64,000 nt of DNA from Fluoribacter gormanii (GTDB lineage: Bacteria > Pseudomonadota > Gammaproteobacteria > Legionellales > Legionellaceae), in NCBI RefSeq assembly GCF_900156395.1, contig NZ_FTNL01000012.1:48966-112965 (forward strand), written 5' to 3'. Each line of letters begins with the position of its first letter. Within the stretch, counting starts at the first letter, position 1. Under the pieces are notes generated by a model, which made no database searches, was not told the DNA's origin, and worked only from the letters and a program-made list of their open reading frames with translations. Below, piece after piece: positions 38,523 to 49,012 of this stretch. The position numbers were made by a program, and so were the translations under genes.

Positions 38523-39746
38523 TTATGTTTCATTTGTTGTATCAGTTTCAATCAGTTCCAACTCATCCAATTCAATATCTACTGACTCGATTTTTTGAAA
38601 ACGCGATGTAATTTTTTTAGCGGAAGTATTTACTTCACTGACATCTTGATGTGCCAAATTAATATGTTTGGAGAGTTTATCCATTCTTTTTTCAAAACGC
38701 TGGAAATCATCTGCCAAAGCCTGTAGATGTTTTTGAATGATGTGAACTTGTTTGCGAGTCGCATCATCTTTGAGTACCGCTTTAGCAGTAGTAAGTACCG
38801 CCATTAATGTACTTGGGGAAACTAGCCATACTTTTAGTCTTTGAGACAGTGAAATTAAGTCTGGATAATTGGCATGAATTTCTGCGAAAATGGATTCTGC
38901 GGGAATGAACATCATGGCACCATCAGTCGTTTCATTGGGAATGATGTATTTTTCTGCAATATCTTTAATATGTTTTTGAATATCCTGACGAAACTGCTGT
39001 TGTAATGATTTTTTTTCGACTGAACCTGCATCAGTACTGATCAGTCGCTGGTAGGTTTCTAAAGGGAATTTAGCATCAATAACAACATTACCCGTGGGCT
39101 CAGGCAAAAACAAAATGCAATCAGCGCGTTTTTGATTGCTTAATGTATATTGCATGGCAAAATGATTGGGAGGAATCATATTACTAATTAGTGTTGCCAG
39201 TTGTACCTCACCAAAAGCGCCCCGCGCTTTTTTATCGACTAATACATCTTGCAAACTGACTACGTGATTCGATAATTCAGTGATTTTCTTTTGCGCTTCA
39301 TCAATGATTGTTAATCGCTTCACTACATCGATAAAAGTTGAAGATGTTTTTTCAAAGCCCTCAGTTAATTTATGATTGACTTGTTGGGTTAAACTATGGA
39401 GATGATTGCGAATTTCTTCAGTAAGCAACTGTAAATGAGAGGTCAGCGAGCTGGCATGTTGTTTGAAACTATGACTTATTTGCTCTCGAACATCAGTCAT
39501 TTGTTTCTGGACCGTATCGTGGATTAGTTGTTGCGTCATTAATTGTCCTTGGGCAATTTTCTCACTTACATCCAAATGCACTTGGTGTAATTGCATAGTA
39601 AAAGCCTCAAGGGTTTTTTCATTAAATTGCCTGCTCAGTTTTCTTTGTTGACTTTGATTGATTAAAAGCCAAATTAAGATTAAAAATTGAAAGGCTAAAG
39701 CCCATGCTACGCCCTCAAGTAACGTAATTGAAGATAAAAATTGCAT
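38523..39746 (-). CDS. rmuC: DNA recombination protein RmuC
   Basis: RmuC limits inversions at short inverted repeats and carries a PD-(D/E)XK-like nuclease domain. The 407 residues start with a membrane helix (LLEGVAWALAFQFLILIWLLI), followed by a long coiled coil (about 30-160) and the RmuC domain with KKARGAFGEVQLATLI, ADCILFLPEPTGNVVIDAKFPLETY and FIPAESIFAEI. Length is normal. It begins 3 bp after the stop of the DUF4785-like gene, so it ends a three-gene minus-strand operon. Confidence 0.93.
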   Translation of the reverse strand: MQFLSSITLLEGVAWALAFQFLILIWLLINQSQQRKLSRQFNEKTLEAFTMQLHQVHLDVSEKIAQGQLMTQQLIHDTVQKQMTDVREQISHSFKQHASSLTSHLQLLTEEIRNHLHSLTQQVNHKLTEGFEKTSSTFIDVVKRLTIIDEAQKKITELSNHVVSLQDVLVDKKARGAFGEVQLATLISNMIPPNHFAMQYTLSNQKRADCILFLPEPTGNVVIDAKFPLETYQRLISTDAGSVEKKSLQQQFRQDIQKHIKDIAEKYIIPNETTDGAMMFIPAESIFAEIHANYPDLISLSQRLKVWLVSPSTLMAVLTTAKAVLKDDATRKQVHIIQKHLQALADDFQRFEKRMDKLSKHINLAHQDVSEVNTSAKKITSRFQKIESVDIELDELELIETDTTNET

Positions 39747-39749
39747 TCA

Positions 39750-40931
39750 TTAGTCCAAAAGTTGACTGAGTTTAATTGGTTTATCGTATTGATAAACTGG
39801 TTTTAATTGCCCGTAATCAGTCAGGTGCAAATAACCAACAGATAGCTGATCCTCTGCTAAATGTGCAGAATTGTCAAAACTAAATTTAATTATTTGCTTT
39901 CCTGGTTCGAGCCACTGGGCACTCTGGGCTGTTTCAATAGGAATATTCGCTCCCTTTGCATTTTTCTTGTATAAAACGCTTTGTAATGCATACCGACTTG
40001 CTGTAGCAACCTCTACAGTAGCAGCTAAAGTTAAAGGATTGGATGAAATTTTTTTGATGCTAACTAGACTGGCAGAAGGTATTGCATAGGAAAACGCGGC
40101 GCGTCCAGTGCGATGAATGCGGCTATTGTCGTTAAGTTCGCACAATACATCAACATCAATATACCAATTCACTCCATGAGCATTCTCATAAGAGGATAAA
40201 AGGGCACTGGCCTGGAATTGGTTGCGCTTTACTTCTTTTATTTTGAGAGGAATTATTTGGTTGTCAGGACCTACTAATGAAGCATTGATATCATCTGCAG
40301 GATAGGATGATATATTATCTTTTAAGGTAATGAGCGCGTTAAATTGATCTCCATATTGATATTGCAATGCAGACGGCTCGATTTGTAAATAAATTAAAGA
40401 GTATTTTTCAAAGACATGAATTAGATAATTATCTGCTGCATTTGCAGAATCTGTTGCGCTGCTTTTGATAACGAAATTACCAATGCCTAATTCTGGTTTG
40501 ATTTGCAGCATGGCCTGATGCGACCCGATTTTCAGCGATTCATCTATGGCCTCATCCTGACTATATAGAGAAGACGCCTCTTTTAAACTCATGAATTTAC
40601 TGGAGGCACTTTTTAGTTGCAATTCAGGTAGGGATTTATTTTTTTGCAAAGGAATAATCCGTATTAATGCTTCCGGGGCTTGAATAGGTACGATGATCCC
40701 CCTTTGCAATTGGGCAGCAGTAACTTGTTGCTCATAACTGTAACTTTTTTGAATGTTGCTTTCTGCTTTATTTAAAGAAGTTGCTGTAATGCTCCAGCGA
40801 TCCTGCAGGTTTTCATGAGATAAACTATCGCAAATCTCACAATCATAAGATTTAACTGGATTTTGCGGTAAAGTGAATGCGTTGACTTGTGCGCAACAAA
40901 ATAAAGACAGAAAAGTAAGAGTGGTTCTCAT
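39750..40931 (-). CDS. Exported DUF4785-like protein
   Basis: The 393 residues start with a signal peptide (MRTTLTFLSLFCCAQVNAF). The mature part begins with a Cys pair (YDCEICDSL), a linker region, and then two beta-rich Ig-like segments (YLQIEPSALQYQYGDQFNALITLKD; RTGRAAFSYAIPSASLVSIK). This fits the DUF4785 family that I associate with Legionella, of unknown function. It overlaps the upstream hydrolase by 4 bases and is 3 bp from rmuC, so the first two products are probably made together and act in the periplasm or outside the cell. Confidence 0.75.
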   Translation of the reverse strand: MRTTLTFLSLFCCAQVNAFTLPQNPVKSYDCEICDSLSHENLQDRWSITATSLNKAESNIQKSYSYEQQVTAAQLQRGIIVPIQAPEALIRIIPLQKNKSLPELQLKSASSKFMSLKEASSLYSQDEAIDESLKIGSHQAMLQIKPELGIGNFVIKSSATDSANAADNYLIHVFEKYSLIYLQIEPSALQYQYGDQFNALITLKDNISSYPADDINASLVGPDNQIIPLKIKEVKRNQFQASALLSSYENAHGVNWYIDVDVLCELNDNSRIHRTGRAAFSYAIPSASLVSIKKISSNPLTLAATVEVATASRYALQSVLYKKNAKGANIPIETAQSAQWLEPGKQIIKFSFDNSAHLAEDQLSVGYLHLTDYGQLKPVYQYDKPIKLSQLLD

Positions 40932-41842
40932 TGTGCAGCTCCTTCTGAATCTAAGGCGGAAATCAGTATTTTATCCAGTCCAAAACATGAGTGACGGCTT
41001 TGGTTATGACTCAGGGTTGTTTGATCATCAGTTTTTTCCTTATCGTAAAACCAAACCGATCCTGCGGCAGTTTGGGAACTACAATTTAAAAAACCATCCG
41101 CACAAGAATCCAAATAGATTTTAGCAAGCCTTAAACCACTATTGAGTAAATAACCGTTACAGTAACTGGCTGAAGATAAAGGTGATGAGATGACATCAGT
41201 TCCTATCACTGAATTAAAAGGTACAGGCAAGGAGGGGCGATTTTTAGTGCCAAATAAAAGTTCTTCATTGTAGATATGCATGTCACCGATGCGTTGTTGC
41301 TTCACTGCTTCTCCTGTATATCCTAATAACCAACTCAAGCTGGCTTCGAAAAGGCCTCCATTAAGGAGCATATCAGCAAGCGGGGTTCCTCCACTTGAAG
41401 GCGCTAATGCGACAATGTGCTTTATTTTACTTTTTAATTGCATGTATCGTTTGTCATACGTTGGGTTTGAGAGAATCCAGCGCATTACATTGCCCCCATT
41501 AGAATGCGTATAGAGAACCAGGGAATCAATTTTTTTATGATTTATAAATTCTAATAACTGATTTGCAGTACATCCGGCAGCATCTTCATCCCACATATAT
41601 TTGCTGTAATCACAATGAACTACATAGTAATTTTCAGGATTAGGGAGTGCCTGAGCAATATTTTGGATAAAATCGGTTTTCCAATAATTACCCTCGGCAT
41701 CTTCTCGATGGTCATTTGTTCCATGTACAAACGCAATGCCCAAATTGCCATATCCATAAGCCTGAGAAAAAGCATAATTTAAGGTGGTGGATACAAGTAA
41801 AAATACTGCGACTAAGATACGTTTAAAATCCATTTTTATCAC
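40928..41842 (-). CDS. Secreted alpha/beta hydrolase (lipase/esterase-like)
   Basis: The 304 residues have an N-terminal signal sequence (ILVAVFLLVSTTLNYAFSQA). The oxyanion-side motif is IAFVHGTNDHRED, and the nucleophile elbow is THSNGGN with Ser114, matching GxSxG in relaxed form (H-S-N-G-G preceded by T). The later Asp and His in VIGTDV and NQSRHSCFG are plausible triad members. Two to four cysteines (VHCDY, AGCTA, DSCADGFLNC) suggest disulphides, so it is probably periplasmic or secreted by type II secretion. The substrate is not visible. It is the first gene of the operon with the DUF4785-like gene and rmuC. Confidence 0.8.
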   Translation of the reverse strand: MIKMDFKRILVAVFLLVSTTLNYAFSQAYGYGNLGIAFVHGTNDHREDAEGNYWKTDFIQNIAQALPNPENYYVVHCDYSKYMWDEDAAGCTANQLLEFINHKKIDSLVLYTHSNGGNVMRWILSNPTYDKRYMQLKSKIKHIVALAPSSGGTPLADMLLNGGLFEASLSWLLGYTGEAVKQQRIGDMHIYNEELLFGTKNRPSLPVPFNSVIGTDVISSPLSSASYCNGYLLNSGLRLAKIYLDSCADGFLNCSSQTAAGSVWFYDKEKTDDQTTLSHNQSRHSCFGLDKILISALDSEGAAQ

Positions 41843-42016
41843 GCCTCGGTTCCTGTTGAATCGATATGTATCTATAGCATATTTTTTAATGATAAACTAA
41901 TGATTTTAGAATCATTGCTGCCCCACCTGCAAGGTTATAAATTGATGCGTAAAACGGGTGGAGATACAGCTCATTGAAGGCAATGACTTCTTGGTTTGAA
42001 TTATGGATGGAAATGA

Positions 42017-44038
<2,022 letters not shown>

Positions 44039-44053
44039 AAGTTATAAACCGTC

Positions 44054-44129
44054 GTTCCCGCGAAGGCGGGAACCCATTGCTAGAGCGGCACAATGCCACC
44101 ATAAGAATAGATTCCGCCTGCGCGGGAAT
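44054..44129. repeat. REP-like pair of GC-rich hairpins after ligA
   Basis: GTTCCCGC-GAAG-GCGGGAAC forms a perfect 8-bp hairpin (44054-44073). A second, slightly bulged one is ATTCCGC-CTGC-GCGGGAAT (44111-44129). This TTCCCGC/GCGGGAA pair is a common bacterial REP-like element, and a decayed version lies at 4370-4445. It may stop ligA transcription. Confidence 0.7.
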
Positions 44130-44280
44130 GACTAGAATTTTAACTTGATGGTAGTGGAGAAGTCCGTTAGTGTCGAATGAGGGCATGGATTGTGATACTT
44201 ATTTCGCTCCTCATATTGAGATGGGATTTTTTCAGTACTAATCTGTCGTTATCGAAGCGACTTGAGATAAGGATATTTTT

Positions 44281-46449
44281 TTGAATCGTATACAGCGAAT
44301 AATTCTAATTGTTCTGCTTTTAAAAAATTTTAGCCTCGCTTATGCTTGGTCTTGGGTTTTGAATAATCCATATCCTCAAGAGCAATCAAAAGAAAATATT
44401 TATTATTCATCATTTTCCGAACAGCCTAAAACTCTGGATCCGGCGCTATCTTATTCAACAAATGAGTCTATTTTTCTTGCTCAAATATATGAACCTTTGC
44501 TGCAATATGATTATTTAAAAAGACCATATCAATTAATTCCATTAATAGCGACACAAATGCCACAGTTAAGGTACCTTGATGCGCAAGGTAATCCGCTGCC
44601 TGAAAACAGTCTGCAAACTCCTGCTTTTAGTGTTTATACAGTAAATATTAAAAAAGGAATTTATTACCAGCCTCATCCGGCGTTTGCAAAGGACAATAAA
44701 GGTGAATACCTTTATCATCATGTAACTCCGGAATATCTAGATGATGAAGGTATTAATCAATTATCAGATTTTAAGCATACGGGTACACGAGAATTGATTG
44801 TTGATGATTATATTTACCAAATAAAACGCTTAGCGAATCCTCAATTAAGTTCCCCGATTTATGGTTTAATGAATGACTATATTGTAGGTTTTGCGGAATA
44901 TGGGCAGGCACTACCTAAAAATAATGAATACATTGATCTGCGTAAATATCCTTTAAAAGGCCTTAATAAAATAGATGATTATTCGTTTGAGATCACCTTA
45001 AAGGGAGAATACGCGCAATTTCTATTTTGGCTGGCTATGAATTTTTTTTCACCAGTTCCATGGGAAGCTGATTTTTTTTATTCTCAACCGGGCATGTTGG
45101 ACAATAACATTACTTTGAGTTGGTTCCCGGTTGGTACGGGACCTTTTATGTTAGTCAAAAACAATCCCAACCGAAGTATGATATTACAAAAAAATCCAAA
45201 TTTTCGTGAAGAGTATTATCCAAGTATAGGTTCTGATGAAGATAGGAAATTAGGATATTTGGATAATGCAGGCAAACGGATACCTTTTATTGAAAAAGCA
45301 GTTTTTACTCTTGAAAAAGAATCTATTCCTCGATGGAATAAATTCTTGCAAGGTTACTATGATAATTCGGTAGTTGGTGCAGACAGTTTTGATCAGGCTA
45401 TCCATACGAATCGATATGGAAACGCAGAACTTACACCCGAGATGCAAAAAAAACAGATGTATCTCACCGAAGAATTACAACCTACCACATACTATATGGG
45501 CTTTAATATGCTCGATAAAGTAGTGGGTGGATCCAGTGAGCGCGCCCGCAAATTAAGAAGGGCAATTTCAATTGCGGTAAACTATGATGAAAATATTGCA
45601 ATTTTTCATAATGGCCGCGGTATTGCCGCTCAAGGACCGATTCCCCCCGGAATTTTTGGTTATAAGGAGGGTAAAGATGGAATTAATCCTTATGTTTATG
45701 AATGGAAGAATGGGGAGGTGGAACGACGTCCCATCAGCGACGCCAAAAAACTTATGGTAGAAGCTGGCTATCCCGATGGGGTTGATCCAGCAACTGGAAA
45801 TCATTTAATTCTACATTATGATGTTACTACATCAGGTGCCCCTCAGGACAAATCATTATTTGATTGGATGCGTAAACAATTTGCCCAAATAGGCATTGAT
45901 TTGAATGTACGAGCAACCTTATATAATCGTTTTCAGGAAAAAATGCGCACTGGAGATACACAAATCTTTAGTTGGGGGTGGGTGGCAGATTATCCGGATC
46001 CTGAAAACTTCCTGTTTCAATTGTATGGTGCCAATGGTAAGGTGAAGTTTAGTGGTGAAAATGCTGCAAACTATCAAAATCCTGAATTTGATCGCCTCTT
46101 TAACTTAATGAAAAATAGGAAAAATGATGAACAAAGGCAGCAGATTATTGATGAGATGCTCCAAATTGTTCGAAGTGATGCGCCATGGATTTGGGGGATA
46201 CATCCCGAAGAGCTTGTTTTATCCCAGAACTGGGTTTCACGCGTTAAACCTAACACTATGTCTTCTGCAAACTTAAAATATATTGCCATCAATGTGCCAG
46301 AACGCAATAAATTGAGGTTACTCTGGAACCAACCTGTTTTTTGGCCATTAGGTATATTGTTGGTGCTTATTCTAATTCTAGTTCTTCCTTTGGTTGTTGC
46401 GTATTACAAGAAAGAAAGAAAATCAGCAGAAAGGAAGCTCATATCATGA
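44281..46449 (+). CDS. Peptide ABC transporter substrate-binding protein with C-terminal membrane anchor
   Basis: A 722-residue extracytoplasmic binding protein of the SBP_bac_5 (DppA/OppA/YejA) family. The TTG start has an AAGGA ribosome-binding site about 9 bases upstream and gives a proper signal peptide (RIILIVLLLKNFSLAYAWSW). Family landmarks are EQPKTLDPALSYSTNES, the central NPNFREEYYP, and FSWGWVADYPDPENFLFQLYG. Unusually it ends with a long membrane helix (FWPLGILLVLILILVLPLVVAYY) and a basic tail, so it is probably tethered to the inner membrane. It is longer than most members (500-600). It overlaps the permease gene by 4 bases. Confidence 0.9.
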   Translation: MNRIQRIILIVLLLKNFSLAYAWSWVLNNPYPQEQSKENIYYSSFSEQPKTLDPALSYSTNESIFLAQIYEPLLQYDYLKRPYQLIPLIATQMPQLRYLDAQGNPLPENSLQTPAFSVYTVNIKKGIYYQPHPAFAKDNKGEYLYHHVTPEYLDDEGINQLSDFKHTGTRELIVDDYIYQIKRLANPQLSSPIYGLMNDYIVGFAEYGQALPKNNEYIDLRKYPLKGLNKIDDYSFEITLKGEYAQFLFWLAMNFFSPVPWEADFFYSQPGMLDNNITLSWFPVGTGPFMLVKNNPNRSMILQKNPNFREEYYPSIGSDEDRKLGYLDNAGKRIPFIEKAVFTLEKESIPRWNKFLQGYYDNSVVGADSFDQAIHTNRYGNAELTPEMQKKQMYLTEELQPTTYYMGFNMLDKVVGGSSERARKLRRAISIAVNYDENIAIFHNGRGIAAQGPIPPGIFGYKEGKDGINPYVYEWKNGEVERRPISDAKKLMVEAGYPDGVDPATGNHLILHYDVTTSGAPQDKSLFDWMRKQFAQIGIDLNVRATLYNRFQEKMRTGDTQIFSWGWVADYPDPENFLFQLYGANGKVKFSGENAANYQNPEFDRLFNLMKNRKNDEQRQQIIDEMLQIVRSDAPWIWGIHPEELVLSQNWVSRVKPNTMSSANLKYIAINVPERNKLRLLWNQPVFWPLGILLVLILILVLPLVVAYYKKERKSAERKLIS

Positions 46450-47423
46450 TCAAATATTTATTCCGTCGAGTTACTTATTCGCTCCCTATTCTTTTTGGAA
46501 TTAATCTCATCACCTTTATTTTATTTTTTATGGTGAATACCCCTGATGATATTGCGCGAATGCACTTAGGGCAGAAACATGTCGAGCAGCAAGTGATCGA
46601 AGATTGGAAAACAGCGCATGGTTATGATTTACCCTTGTTTTATAATGAACAAAAAACTGGAATCCAAAAAATACAAACGACATTGTTTTTTCAAAAATCA
46701 ATGAAACTCTTTACTTTTGACTTTGGTGTTTCCGATTCTGGACGAGATATCAGTGAAGATATTACCTACAGAATGTGGCCCAGTCTTTCAATTGCATTCC
46801 CAGTTTTATTACTGGATATTGTTGCTAATATTATTGTGGCTATGGCCATGGCTTTTTTTAGAGGGACTTACCTCGATTTAACTGGTGTCGTGCTGTGTAT
46901 TATTTTAATGTCGATATCCAGTTTATTTTATATTATTGGTGGCCAATATCTTTTTGGTAAATTATTGCGTCTCGTACCCATTTCAGGGTACGACGGTGGG
47001 TTTGAAGCATTGAAGTTTGTTATTTTGCCAATTACCGTAGCGGTACTTAGCGGCTTGGGAGCTGGAGGTCGTTGGTATCGTACGTTGTTTTTGGAGGAAA
47101 TGCACAAAGACTATGTTAAAACGGCTAGAGCCAAGGGGCTATCTGAGCAAAAAGTGATGTTTAAACATGTATTGAAAAATGCAATGCTTCCAATATTAAC
47201 TGGCATCGTAGTGCTCATTCCTTCGTTATTTATGGGCAGTTTGATCCTGGAGTCTTTCTTTGGGGTTCCTGGATTGGGTAGTTATACAATTGATGCGATT
47301 CAACAACAAGATTTTGCTATAGTCAGGGCTATGGTGTTCTTGGGCTCAATTCTTTACATAGTTGGCTTGGTGTTAACTGATATCTCTTACATGGTGGTCG
47401 ATCCCCGAGTGAGGTTATCTTAA
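46446..47423 (+). CDS. Peptide ABC transporter permease (DppB/OppB/YejB type)
   Basis: The 325 residues begin at ATG 46446, which overlaps the previous stop as ATGA. A longer frame from 46341 exists but would overlap the upstream gene by 109 bases. Several membrane helices are present, beginning RRVTYSLPILFGINLITFILFFM. The coupling loop is EMHKDYVKTARAKGLSEQKVMFKHVLKNAMLP, the EAA motif that contacts the ATPase. The periplasmic insert is larger than usual. A 123-bp gap with a dispersed-repeat fragment separates it from the second permease. Confidence 0.92.
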   Translation: MIKYLFRRVTYSLPILFGINLITFILFFMVNTPDDIARMHLGQKHVEQQVIEDWKTAHGYDLPLFYNEQKTGIQKIQTTLFFQKSMKLFTFDFGVSDSGRDISEDITYRMWPSLSIAFPVLLLDIVANIIVAMAMAFFRGTYLDLTGVVLCIILMSISSLFYIIGGQYLFGKLLRLVPISGYDGGFEALKFVILPITVAVLSGLGAGGRWYRTLFLEEMHKDYVKTARAKGLSEQKVMFKHVLKNAMLPILTGIVVLIPSLFMGSLILESFFGVPGLGSYTIDAIQQQDFAIVRAMVFLGSILYIVGLVLTDISYMVVDPRVRLS

Positions 47424-47434
47424 AAAATTCCCTG

Positions 47435-47517
47435 GTTTGGATGCGGCGGTACTTGGGTCGAGAAATTTAATTCAAATCTATAAATCCCGAGCTCCGCTGC
47501 ACTGCGTCTAGGCTACA
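47435..47517. repeat. Degenerate dispersed repeat between the two permease genes
   Basis: GGTACTTGGGTCGAG, then AAATCCCGAGCTCCGC and TAGGCTACATGA, are diverged relatives of the CTGGGTGAAGCG/CCCGGG/GGCTACA unit. Any shared transcript for the two permeases must read through it. Confidence 0.4.
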
Positions 47518-47546
47518 TGATTGATGAGATTAGTTGAGAAGAAAAA

Positions 47547-48893
47547 ATGACTTTTGAGTTTCTATGGACTGATAAATGCTTTCTCACCTTATTGGCCTTA
47601 AGCATATTGGTTATATTATCAAGCTTGCGTAAGCAGCATATAAGACGTTCCTTTTCCATAATTTTGCATAAGCCCTTGGCTGTTAGTGCGGGTATCATCT
47701 TATTATTTTTCATTATTATTGGGGTTTTGGATTCAATTCATGTTGCCTCTGTACGTAATGAATCAGAAACCGCAACTACTGTGTTGGACAGGATTTTGGC
47801 CCCTATCGATCAGATTTCCGAAAAAACCTATTCGGCTCCATTAGCTTTAACGCAGTTTATCAGTGAAACCACCTTAGTGAATGGTGTTGTTAAGCAAACT
47901 TATCCATTATTGATATATCCTGGGCAATGGGTAAAAACCGAAGCAGAAAGAAATAAGGTTATAAAGGGTTCAATTAGAACTGCATTGAAATTTAGTATAT
48001 TAGCAGCATTTTTTATAGGAATGGCTCTGCTCTTTATCCGGTCGCTCAGGCGATTAGAACCTCTTTTTGCTTTAAGTGCTTCAAGCTTAAGTACCATAAT
48101 TACCATTGGTGTCCTTACATTTTTTATTGTGCTTGGCTATGAGCTGTCAAGAGTATTTCATGTATTTGGCACAGGACAAATTGGGCAAGATATTTTTTAC
48201 TTTACAATTAAGAGTATCCGTACTGGCTTGGTCATTGGTCTGTTAACCACTTTATTTATGTTGCCTTTGGCTTTATTTTTGGGGGTTGCTGCTGGGTATT
48301 TTGGTGGTTTTACAGATGATTTGATTCAGTATGCTTACACTACTTTAAGTTCGATACCTGGTGTTTTATTAATTACCGCCTCAGTTTTGTCTTTGCAAGT
48401 GTATATTGCCAATCACCCCGAGCAGTTTACGACTTTGGCTCAGAGTGCAGATGCACGTTTATTAGCTCTTTGTTTCATTCTTGGAGTAACCAGTTGGACT
48501 AGTTTATGCCGACTTTTACGTGCTGAAACTTTGAAGTTGCGTGAAGTGGATTACGTACAAGCGGCGCGTGCTTTAGGATCTAATTGGTTTACCATTATTC
48601 GCAAACATTTATTACCGAATGTGATGCATATTGTGGTAATTACCCTGGTTTTGGATTTTAGTTTTCTAGTCATGGCGGAGGCATTACTTTCTTATGTAGG
48701 GGTAGGCGTTTCTCCGATGACCATTAGTTGGGGAAACATGATTAACAGTGCACGTTTTGAGCTGGCACGAAATCCCGTAATTTGGTGGCCTATGCTGGCT
48801 GCGTTTGTGTTTATGTTTTTGTTAGTTTTAGCAATTAATTTATTCGCAGATGCGGTCAGGGATGCTTTTGACCCACATCAATCACATATTTGA
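47547..48893 (+). CDS. Peptide ABC transporter permease (DppC/OppC/YejE type)
   Basis: The 448 residues have an N-terminal pair of membrane helices (LLALSILVILSSL and PLAVSAGIILLFFIIIGVL), then a long insert, and the permease core (RTGLVIGLLTTLFMLPLALFLGVAAGYFGG) with the EAA loop TLKLREVDYVQAARALGSNWFTIIRKHLLPNV. It is longer than typical DppC (about 300), mainly through the N-terminal half and additional helices (HVFGTGQIGQDIFYF marks the junction). No ATPase gene follows: dnaE is next. The ATPase subunits must be encoded elsewhere. Confidence 0.9.
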   Translation: MTFEFLWTDKCFLTLLALSILVILSSLRKQHIRRSFSIILHKPLAVSAGIILLFFIIIGVLDSIHVASVRNESETATTVLDRILAPIDQISEKTYSAPLALTQFISETTLVNGVVKQTYPLLIYPGQWVKTEAERNKVIKGSIRTALKFSILAAFFIGMALLFIRSLRRLEPLFALSASSLSTIITIGVLTFFIVLGYELSRVFHVFGTGQIGQDIFYFTIKSIRTGLVIGLLTTLFMLPLALFLGVAAGYFGGFTDDLIQYAYTTLSSIPGVLLITASVLSLQVYIANHPEQFTTLAQSADARLLALCFILGVTSWTSLCRLLRAETLKLREVDYVQAARALGSNWFTIIRKHLLPNVMHIVVITLVLDFSFLVMAEALLSYVGVGVSPMTISWGNMINSARFELARNPVIWWPMLAAFVFMFLLVLAINLFADAVRDAFDPHQSHI

Positions 48894-49012
48894 TATAAAA
48901 GTAGCCTGGGTATCCAATGTTATTGGGCTTTTTTTATCGTGATGATGCAGGTATGCAAAACTCTTGATTTAGGTTAAAGTTCATCAATTAAGCTTAATGA
49001 GTTACTTTCCTT

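Noticed and set aside
46341..46445. Upstream extension of the first permease gene
   Set aside because: It would overlap the binding-protein gene by 109 bases, and the added residues are not typical. The ATG at 46446 forms a standard ATGA overlap.
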